Assembly (NCBI GenBank): GCA_934747265.1
Contig: CAKVGI010000010.1
Span: 1-45,222, forward strand
Direction of reading: 5' to 3'
Length of the DNA: 45,222 nucleotides
From: an uncultured Rickettsiales bacterium
Lineage (GTDB): Bacteria > Pseudomonadota > Alphaproteobacteria > Rickettsiales > UBA1997
Made by a program: the position numbers and the translations under genes. Below are positions 18,393 through 25,736 of this stretch, piece by piece (positions within the stretch are counted from its first letter, which is position 1; each line of letters begins with the position of its first letter). The notes under the pieces were generated by a model. That model had not been told where the DNA came from, searched no databases, and saw only the letters and a program-made list of their open reading frames with translations.

Positions 18393-19025
18393 ATGAACAA
18401 GAGTAAAATTCAAAAAATTTTCAGTATTTTAGAACAATATTATACAAGAAATGAAATTATTGAGCTGAAATACACAAACAATTATACTTTATTAATATCA
18501 GTTTTATTGTCAGCGCAAGCAACAGATAAAGGCGTAAACAAAGCGACAGAGGAATTATTTAAAATAGCGGATACACCAGAAAAAATGTTGGCATTAGGGG
18601 AAGTAAAATTAAAGCAGTATCTAAAAACATTAAATTATTACAATACAAAGACAAAACACATATTAGAATTATCAAAAATTTTAGTGGAAAAGTTTAATTC
18701 TCAAATACCAACGACAAGAGAAGAATTAGAAAGTTTACCTGGAATTGGCAGAAAAACCGCAAACGTTGTATTAAATATAGTTTTTGATAAACACACAATA
18801 GCGGTAGATACGCATGTATTTAGAGTATCAAATAGAATAGGATTGGTTAAAGCTGATAATGTTTTAGATACAGAAATGGAATTATATAAAATTATACCAA
18901 CAAATTATGTTAGATTTGTTAACCATTGGTTAGTATTACTTGGAAGATATATATGTAAAGCAAGAAAACCAGAATGCGATAAATGTCCAATTAAAGAATT
19001 GTGTGAAAAACATATTATTAAGTAA
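18393..19025 (+). CDS. nth: Endonuclease III (DNA glycosylase/AP lyase)
   Basis: A 210-residue base-excision repair enzyme that removes oxidised pyrimidines and nicks the abasic site. LLSAQATDKGVNKAT, the helix-hairpin-helix LPGIGRKTANVV with catalytic Lys121, and Asp139 in AVDTHVFRVSNRIG are all present. The C-terminal [4Fe-4S] cluster pattern C-x6-C-x2-C-x5-C is complete (CKARKPECDKCPIKELC). I choose the ATG at 18393; the frame runs back into the EF-hand gene (to a TTG at 18348), which would add 15 non-conserved residues. Confidence 0.95.
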   Translation: MNKSKIQKIFSILEQYYTRNEIIELKYTNNYTLLISVLLSAQATDKGVNKATEELFKIADTPEKMLALGEVKLKQYLKTLNYYNTKTKHILELSKILVEKFNSQIPTTREELESLPGIGRKTANVVLNIVFDKHTIAVDTHVFRVSNRIGLVKADNVLDTEMELYKIIPTNYVRFVNHWLVLLGRYICKARKPECDKCPIKELCEKHIIK

Positions 19026-19077
19026 TCTGCTAAGTGTGCATAGATAATTGATATTTATATAATTATTAATAATAATA

Positions 19078-19106
19078 TTGACAAAATTATATATCGGAAA
19101 TAACAA
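19078..19106 (+). promoter_or_regulatory. Possible promoter in the nth-secA gap
   Basis: TTGACA (19078-19083), a 17-base spacer and TAACAA (19101-19106) resemble a sigma-70 promoter. It would drive a short transcript ending at the hairpin 19211-19246, with no ATG-started frame longer than 11 codons. It could be a small RNA, a leftover promoter or chance. Confidence 0.3.
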
Positions 19107-19210
19107 CTATTACTGATAATTCTCAAACTCCACAAAAAATTAAAGATACTTCAAATAATAAAAAATGTTGCCACGGTTGTTCAATTTTATAAAACCGTAA
19201 ATAAAAATCA

Positions 19211-19246
19211 AATAATCCATAATACAAATAGATATTATGGATTATT
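19211..19246. terminator. Hairpin between nth and secA
   Basis: A perfect 14-base stem AATAATCCATAATA / TATTATGGATTATT with an 8-base loop, between the convergent genes nth (ends 19025) and secA (stop at 19268). T-rich sequence follows on the minus strand side, so it may end transcripts from either side; it is AT-rich and lacks a strong T-run on the plus strand. Confidence 0.6.
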
Positions 19247-19267
19247 AAAATATATCAATCATTTAAA

Positions 19268-22018
19268 CTAAGCTTCAATTTTTCCGCAACAGTGTTTATA
19301 TTTTTTGCCAGAACCACAAGGACAAGGGTCGTTTCTTTTAATTTTTCCCCAAGTTGATTTATCGTTTGGGTCTCTGTCTATTGGATTTACCTTATTGTGA
19401 GCTGTTTCTTGTTTTACTAAATTTTCTGTTTGTGAAGTCTTTTTATTCATCGTATTTAATAATTCTGTTCTGTTATATTGCAATTTATTTTTATGTTCAT
19501 CTTGTTTTTGTTGTAAAAAATTTTCTTCATTGTGTATTCCATCTATATTAATAACAATATGGAATAATCTAATTAATAATTCTTCGTTCATATTGTATAA
19601 TAAATTTTCAAAAAGCTCAAATGCTTCTTTTTTGTACTCCAATAAAGGATCTTTTTGAGCGTAAGCTCTAAAACCTATACCTTGTCTTAATTTATCAAGA
19701 TTATATAAATGATCTTTCCAATATTTATCAATGGTAATTAAAAATATCCTTCTCTCAATTTGTCTCATTAAAGGAATTGTATATATAATCTCTTTTTCTT
19801 TATATAATTCTGCTGTATATTGATTTATTTTATCTAATAAATCTTTTCTTACTATATCATTTTTTTCTACAAATTCTTTAATATTAAATGATTCGCCATA
19901 AATTCTTTCAATTTCTTTTTGAAGTCCATTTATATCCCAATTATCAATATGAGATTTTTCTGGAATATATCTATCCAATAATTCTCTATTTTTCTCTTCT
20001 CTTAAATAATTAATTTCTTCGGAAACATCGTGCGCCTTAATAATATCCATTCTTTGTTCAAAAATGATAAGCCTTTGTTCATTAACAACGTCATCGTATT
20101 TTAGAACATTTTTTCTAATCTCATAATGAGCATTTTCAATTTTCTTTTGTGCTTTTTCAACGGATTTGCTAATCCAAGGATGGATTATAGCCTCATCCTC
20201 TTCTAATCCAAGTTTACCAAGCATACTACCAAGTTTATCTGAACCGAAAATTCTTAATAAGTCATCTTCAAGAGATAAGAAAAATTTGGAATTACCCGGA
20301 TCGCCTTGTCTTCCACTTCTACCTCTTAATTGGTTATCAATTCTTCTACTTTCATGTCTTTCTGTACCAAGAATATATAATCCACCAGCATCCATAGCAA
20401 TTTTTTTGTTTTCTTCAACCTTTTTTCTAATTTTGTCTTCTTGAATTTTTCTTTCTTCTGGATCCTCAACTTGCGTATACATATCTTTAATTAAGAAATC
20501 AGCATTACCGCCAAGCATTATATCTGTACCTCTACCAGCCATATTTGTAGCTATTGTAACAGTGCCTGGTACACCAGCTTGTGCTATAATTTTTGATTCT
20601 CTTTCGTGATATTTTGCATTTAAAACTTGATGTGGAATATGTTTTTTATCCAATAAATTTGAAAGCATTTCTGATTTTTCTATACTTACGGTACCTATTA
20701 AAATTGGTTGTTTTCTTTTATAACAATCTTCAACTTGATTTGCTATTGCTTGAAATTTTCCTTTAATATTTTTAAATACGCAATCTTCTTCATCTTTTCT
20801 TTTTACTGGTTTATTTGTAGGTATTTCAACTGTTTTTAAACCATAAATAAATTCAAATTCACTAGCCTCTGTTGATGCTGTACCAGTCATACCAGCCAGT
20901 TTAGGATACATTCTAAAATAATTTTGATATGTAATACTTGCAAGGGTTTGATTTTCATTTTGTACTTCAACACCTTCTTTTGCTTCAAGTGCTTGATGTA
21001 AACCATCGGAGAATCTTCTACCCTCCATAATTCTTCCAGTAAATTCATCAACGATATAAACTTGTCCGTCTTTTACTATATAATCAACTTCATTTTTAAA
21101 TAATTTGTGAGCCCTTAAAGCTTGATTTGCATGGTGTATTAGATCCATATATTTTACATTATACAGATTACCGTTTTCTTCAATTAATCCAACATTTTTA
21201 AGCTCTTTTTCTAACCATTCATTTCCTTCTTCCGTAAATGAAACTTGTCTGTCTTTTTCATTAATATCAAAATAACCATCAGGTATTTTCTTAACTATGT
21301 CATTTACTTTTTTGTATAATTCAGAATTATCATCTGTTGGACCAGAAATAATCAATGGGGTTCTAGCTTCATCTATAAGAATTGAATCAACCTCATCAAC
21401 TATTGCATAATTAAAAGGTCTTTGGCACATAGATTCAAGACTATATTTCATATTATCTCTTAAATAATCAAAACCAAATTCACTATTTGTACCGTATGTT
21501 ATATCACGGTTATAAGCCTTTTTTCTCTCCTCGTCTTCCATGCTGTGTAAAACACAGCCAACGGTTAAACCTAAAAATCTATGAATACCACCCATCCATT
21601 CGGCATCCCTTTTTGCTAAATAATCATTAACTGTAACAACATGAACTCCTTTTCCTTCTAGGGCGTTTAAATATGACGGTAAAGTAGCAACAAGTGTCTT
21701 ACCTTCACCAGTTTTCATTTCAGCAATTTCACCTCTATGTAAGACTATACCACCAATCATCTGTACATCATAATGTCTTTGTCCAAGTACTCTTTTTGAA
21801 GCCTCTCTAACAACAGCAAAGGCATAAGGCAAAATATCATTTAAGCTTTCACCAGCTTTTAGTCTAGCTTTAAGAATATCTGTCTGAGCTCTTAAACCAT
21901 CATCACTCATTTTAATATAGTTTTTTTCCAATGAATTTATTTTATCTACTATTAATTGCATTTTTTGAATTTGTCTTCTATTATTGGATGAAAATACCCT
22001 CTTAACTAAACCTAACAT
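19268..22018 (-). CDS. secA: Protein translocase ATPase SecA
   Basis: A 916-residue motor that drives preproteins through SecYEG using ATP. Walker A is MKTGEGKT (residues 101-108) and the DEAD-like box is DEVD at 208-211 followed by SILIDEARTPLIISG. Other visible parts are the second nucleotide-binding fold with NMAGRGTDIMLGG and GRSGRQGDPGNSKFFLSLED, a preprotein cross-linking domain between, and the C-terminal zinc-binding CPCGSGKKYKHCC that contacts SecB and ribosomes. The linker before it (about 855-890) is Gln/Asn/Lys-rich. Length is standard for proteobacteria. Its own promoter should lie in 22019-22151, a gap shared with the divergent tolC-like gene. Confidence 0.97.
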   Translation of the reverse strand: MLGLVKRVFSSNNRRQIQKMQLIVDKINSLEKNYIKMSDDGLRAQTDILKARLKAGESLNDILPYAFAVVREASKRVLGQRHYDVQMIGGIVLHRGEIAEMKTGEGKTLVATLPSYLNALEGKGVHVVTVNDYLAKRDAEWMGGIHRFLGLTVGCVLHSMEDEERKKAYNRDITYGTNSEFGFDYLRDNMKYSLESMCQRPFNYAIVDEVDSILIDEARTPLIISGPTDDNSELYKKVNDIVKKIPDGYFDINEKDRQVSFTEEGNEWLEKELKNVGLIEENGNLYNVKYMDLIHHANQALRAHKLFKNEVDYIVKDGQVYIVDEFTGRIMEGRRFSDGLHQALEAKEGVEVQNENQTLASITYQNYFRMYPKLAGMTGTASTEASEFEFIYGLKTVEIPTNKPVKRKDEEDCVFKNIKGKFQAIANQVEDCYKRKQPILIGTVSIEKSEMLSNLLDKKHIPHQVLNAKYHERESKIIAQAGVPGTVTIATNMAGRGTDIMLGGNADFLIKDMYTQVEDPEERKIQEDKIRKKVEENKKIAMDAGGLYILGTERHESRRIDNQLRGRSGRQGDPGNSKFFLSLEDDLLRIFGSDKLGSMLGKLGLEEDEAIIHPWISKSVEKAQKKIENAHYEIRKNVLKYDDVVNEQRLIIFEQRMDIIKAHDVSEEINYLREEKNRELLDRYIPEKSHIDNWDINGLQKEIERIYGESFNIKEFVEKNDIVRKDLLDKINQYTAELYKEKEIIYTIPLMRQIERRIFLITIDKYWKDHLYNLDKLRQGIGFRAYAQKDPLLEYKKEAFELFENLLYNMNEELLIRLFHIVINIDGIHNEENFLQQKQDEHKNKLQYNRTELLNTMNKKTSQTENLVKQETAHNKVNPIDRDPNDKSTWGKIKRNDPCPCGSGKKYKHCCGKIEA

Positions 22019-22151
22019 TTTTATATAATTTTATTTAATACCTTGATTATATAGTTTAAAAATATAAAATTAAAAGTCTAGATAATATTTATTTAATTAA
22101 TCTTGTTTTTTAAATTAATATTATTAATATAAAATAAAAAAATTTAGTAAA

Positions 22152-23507
22152 ATGTCTTATATTTATATTAAGAGAGCCTTTGTTATTTTTTTGTTAAATA
22201 TCTTATGTATAATTCCTTTTAATATTGTATCTGCGGAACAAAAAGAAGAGATATTAGCTGAAAAAAAGTTGAATTTTAGGGAAATATTAGAATTTACCTT
22301 TAATAATAATGATAATCTAAATGCTGAAAGAGAAAAAACAAAAGCTATTCAAACTTTAAAGCTTAAAACATTGGGAAAAAATGCATTACCAAATATAGGA
22401 ATTGATTTGAACTATGGGTATACTGATTTCAAGGAAAATATGGGTAATGATGCAATGAAATTTATTATAGATACAGAAGGTGAGTTAATGAATAATTCCA
22501 TTTATTTAAATCAACCAATATTTAAAAGTGGCAGAACACTAACTCAAATGAAGGCGGTAAAAAACCAAATTTTAATACAACAAAATAAATTATTTCAAGT
22601 GGAGCAAGAAACTTTTTATAATACAATTTACGCGTTAGTAAATTTGTTGCAAAATAAAGAAATACTAGAATTATCAATACAAAATGAAGAATCTTTAAAA
22701 AATAATTATAAGTATGTTAAAGCCAGAAAAGAAGTTGGAAGAACTACTATTGCTGATTTATCACTAGCCGAAGCTAGATATAGTTCAGCAAAAAGCGATA
22801 CAATTAATGCAAAAACAAATTATTCAACTGCAAAGTCTAATTTTTTTAAAATAACCAAAATAGATCCAGAAAATATTGATGTTAAGTATGATGATATTTT
22901 TCAGGAAAGTTTAAATTACAATATAGACTATAATAGTGTTCTTGAAAATGCTTTAAATAAAAATCCGCAATATCAAATGGCAAAATATAATTATGAAATG
23001 AATAAAAATAATTTACATTTTGCTAAAACAAACTTTTTACCAGAGCTATTTTTAAATGCACAATATGGTAAACAAAAAACATCGGATGTTATAGTTCAAA
23101 CTGCTGGTAGTGTTAGTCTAAATTTAAAAGTACCTTTATTTCAATCTGGTGTTGAATATGCGTCGCATAAAGAAGCTGGACATTTATTAAATGAGGCAAA
23201 ATTCACATTAAATGATGTTAAAGAAAATTTGTCAACTCAAACAATTACAACTTATGATGAGTTTTTGTCTTCAAAAAGTTTGATAGTAAGCAGTAAAGCT
23301 TATAGAGATTCTGCAAAAATAGCTTATGAAAGCACAATGGCAGAAGAAAAAGTTGGTAGAGCTATGGTTGTTGATGTTTTAAATAGAAGAAGAGAATATT
23401 ATGATACAGAGGTTGCATATTTAAAAAGTAAAACAAATATGATAATGTATTATTATACTTTAAAAATGCTTATGGGCGAATTAAATTCAAATGATCTTTT
23501 TATTTAA
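22152..23507 (+). CDS. TolC-family outer membrane efflux protein
   Basis: A 451-residue protein with a signal peptide (residues 1-28, ending VSA before EQKEE) and the two-fold outer membrane efflux domain. Each half has long heptad-bearing helices and a membrane strand pair: NIGIDLNYGYTDFKENM in the first, LFLNAQYGKQKTSDVIVQTA in the second. NGxxxxADL-type wording appears as VGRTTIADLSLAEARY and KVGRAMVVDVLNRRREYYD, the helix turns typical of TolC. It would form the outer-membrane channel of type I secretion or drug efflux. No inner-membrane pump or adaptor gene is nearby, so its partners are elsewhere. The popZ-like gene follows after 18 bases; coupling of tolC, popZ and a downstream synthetase is seen in other alphaproteobacteria (recalled, not checked). 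Confidence 0.9.
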   Translation: MSYIYIKRAFVIFLLNILCIIPFNIVSAEQKEEILAEKKLNFREILEFTFNNNDNLNAEREKTKAIQTLKLKTLGKNALPNIGIDLNYGYTDFKENMGNDAMKFIIDTEGELMNNSIYLNQPIFKSGRTLTQMKAVKNQILIQQNKLFQVEQETFYNTIYALVNLLQNKEILELSIQNEESLKNNYKYVKARKEVGRTTIADLSLAEARYSSAKSDTINAKTNYSTAKSNFFKITKIDPENIDVKYDDIFQESLNYNIDYNSVLENALNKNPQYQMAKYNYEMNKNNLHFAKTNFLPELFLNAQYGKQKTSDVIVQTAGSVSLNLKVPLFQSGVEYASHKEAGHLLNEAKFTLNDVKENLSTQTITTYDEFLSSKSLIVSSKAYRDSAKIAYESTMAEEKVGRAMVVDVLNRRREYYDTEVAYLKSKTNMIMYYYTLKMLMGELNSNDLFI

Positions 23508-23525
23508 TAAAGTAATGGTAAGAAA

Positions 23526-24938
23526 ATGGATAACTCAAAAAACGAAGACTTTTTAAATGAAAATAATGATTTATCAAAAGTTAGTGAATTGAATAATTCT
23601 AATATCAATTTAACAAAAGAGCTTGAAAAAAAAGATCTCAGTGATGAAATTGTAGAAAACGTTAGTCAACAGATTTTTAATCAGGATAGTAATAAGGATG
23701 ATGATTTTAAAAATTTTCATGACCAACAAATATCTGAATTGGATTTAGGATTATTAGATAATAAGGATAATGAACTTCCAGTAAAACATCTGGAAACTAT
23801 TGCAAATGCTGTTGCAAATAATGATATATATGATGAACATTTAAGTTCTTTGGATGATTTAAATATGAAGAGTGATTTAATTATTGATGATCAAAATAAA
23901 CAAACATCTCAACCACAACCAATAGTTCAACCAACTTCAACACAAGACCAAACAACTCAACAACCATTAATACATAATCAAAATACTCAACAATCGCAAC
24001 AGCAAACAGTTGCTCAACAGACTCAACCACAATTCACACAAGAACAACAAACAAGTCAGCCCGTACAACAGCAGTCAGTACAACAACAACCTGTTATTCA
24101 AGAAGTAAAGCAACCAAGTGTACAAACACAAGAAATAAAACAACAAGAAGTTTTACAAACAGTTGCTCAGCAACAAGAAAACAAATCAATAAATACACAA
24201 GAAACAGTGGCACAAAGTACAGTAGTTCAGCAACCAAATAAACAAGAAACATCTGTACAAGATACAATGGTTCAACAAAATAATATACAAGAATCAATGC
24301 CACAAAGCCCAGAAACACAGGTACAACAAACAGAAACTAAACAAGAGGAAACTAAACAAGTAGAAATACAAAATACGGTAAATAATCAAGAAGTTCAACC
24401 AATTATGCCAGATACTCTTGTTCAAGATTTAGAAGCTATTAATGATGATTTTGTACAAGAAATTCAAGAAGAAAGAGAAAAAAAGATCTTAGAGGAAAAA
24501 AAGAGGGAAGAAGCTGAGAAAAAAGAAGAAAAGGAAATTGAAAATATAGAATTAACACCTGTTGTCAATACGGAAAAAGATAATAATGATCTTGCTAATT
24601 TAAACTTGGATAATCTTGATGATTTCTTGAAAAAAAATTCCAAAAATGCCGAAAACAATGCTGAGGAATTGGTTGATAATTCTACAAATGTTATTGAAGA
24701 AGAAATGGATAGTAAAAAAGAAACAATTCAAGAAGATAATTTTGATAACTTTGATGAAGAATATAAAAATAATAGTAGTATAATTAAGAATATTAAATTA
24801 AATGAAGAATTATGGGATGAGTTAAATTTGCCAGATGATTTAAAGAATAAAATTAAAATTAGAGTAAGAATGGAAATAAAAACATTTTTAAGGGATAATT
24901 TAATTCCTATAATGGAAAAAATAATTAGAAGAATATAA
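23526..24938 (+). CDS. PopZ-like polar organising protein (DUF2497-type C-terminus)
   Basis: A 470-residue, strongly acidic protein without signal peptide. Residues 1-115 are polar and charged. About 120-300 is a Gln/Val/Thr-rich low-complexity linker with repeated QQ, VQQ and QET units. A charged coiled-coil-like stretch (EEREKKILEEKKREEAEKK) follows near 317-335. The last ~45 residues form amphipathic helices ending LRDNLIPIMEKIIRRI, which resembles the oligomerisation end of PopZ/DUF2497 proteins (leader, long disordered linker, C-terminal helices). PopZ forms a polar condensate that anchors ParB-parS in Caulobacter. The assignment rests on architecture, the C-terminal pattern and the alphaproteobacterial context, so it is moderate. 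It is followed after one base by dnaQ. Confidence 0.55.
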   Translation: MDNSKNEDFLNENNDLSKVSELNNSNINLTKELEKKDLSDEIVENVSQQIFNQDSNKDDDFKNFHDQQISELDLGLLDNKDNELPVKHLETIANAVANNDIYDEHLSSLDDLNMKSDLIIDDQNKQTSQPQPIVQPTSTQDQTTQQPLIHNQNTQQSQQQTVAQQTQPQFTQEQQTSQPVQQQSVQQQPVIQEVKQPSVQTQEIKQQEVLQTVAQQQENKSINTQETVAQSTVVQQPNKQETSVQDTMVQQNNIQESMPQSPETQVQQTETKQEETKQVEIQNTVNNQEVQPIMPDTLVQDLEAINDDFVQEIQEEREKKILEEKKREEAEKKEEKEIENIELTPVVNTEKDNNDLANLNLDNLDDFLKKNSKNAENNAEELVDNSTNVIEEEMDSKKETIQEDNFDNFDEEYKNNSSIIKNIKLNEELWDELNLPDDLKNKIKIRVRMEIKTFLRDNLIPIMEKIIRRI

Positions 24939-24939
24939 A

Positions 24940-25632
24940 ATGAGAGAAATTTGTTTTGATACAGAAACTACTGGTTTAGATCCAAAATCTGGCGATAGAA
25001 TTACTGAAATTGGTTGCGTTGAAATTGTTGATAGAAAAATTACAGGCAATACTTTTAGAGAAATAATTAATCCAGATAGAAAGAATAGTTTAGAATCTAT
25101 ACAAATTACAGGATTGACTGATGAAATATTAAAAGACAAACCATTTTTTTCAGAGATCGTTGATAATTTCCTTGAATTTATAGGTGATAGCCAATTAGTT
25201 GCTCATAATGCTGGATTTGATATTGCTTTCGTAAACCATGAATTAAGTTTATTAGGCAAAGAGCCATTAAAAAATAGCGTTGTGGACTCGCTAAATTTAG
25301 CAAAAATTAAATTTCCAGGTAAAAAAAATAACCTAGACGTTTTGTGTGAAAGATTTAATATTGATAATTCAAGAAGAGATAAACATGGAGCTTTGCTTGA
25401 TGCTGAATTATTGGCAGAAGTGTATTTGTGTTTGACACAAGAGGAACAATCCCAATTTTTTGAAAATAAGGAAGAAATTCAACAAATGATTGATATGGAA
25501 ACATTATTGCAATCTATAAATAATAATCAAAAATTACCAAGTAGAAATTTTAAAATAACAGAAGATGAAGAAAAAGAACATGCTTCTTTTGTGGAAAAAA
25601 ATATAAAAAATTCTATCTGGAATTTGGATTAA
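24940..25632 (+). CDS. dnaQ: DNA polymerase III epsilon subunit (3'-5' proofreading exonuclease)
   Basis: A 230-residue DEDDh exonuclease. Exo I is FDTETTG (Asp7, Glu9), Exo II is HNAGFDIAF, and Exo III is RRDKHGALLDAELLAE with the catalytic His and Asp. The C-terminal ~50 residues are polar and would carry the linker and alpha-subunit contact. The ATG lies one base after the stop of the popZ-like gene, so translation is probably coupled. It acts in the replisome to remove misincorporated bases. Confidence 0.94.
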   Translation: MREICFDTETTGLDPKSGDRITEIGCVEIVDRKITGNTFREIINPDRKNSLESIQITGLTDEILKDKPFFSEIVDNFLEFIGDSQLVAHNAGFDIAFVNHELSLLGKEPLKNSVVDSLNLAKIKFPGKKNNLDVLCERFNIDNSRRDKHGALLDAELLAEVYLCLTQEEQSQFFENKEEIQQMIDMETLLQSINNNQKLPSRNFKITEDEEKEHASFVEKNIKNSIWNLD

Positions 25633-25736
25633 TAAGTCTAATTAATATAAGAAATAATTTTATTTAATAAAATATTTGCAATTAAATATATCTATAATAA
25701 ACTAATTTTATTAGATTGATAATAATTTTGTTTTCT

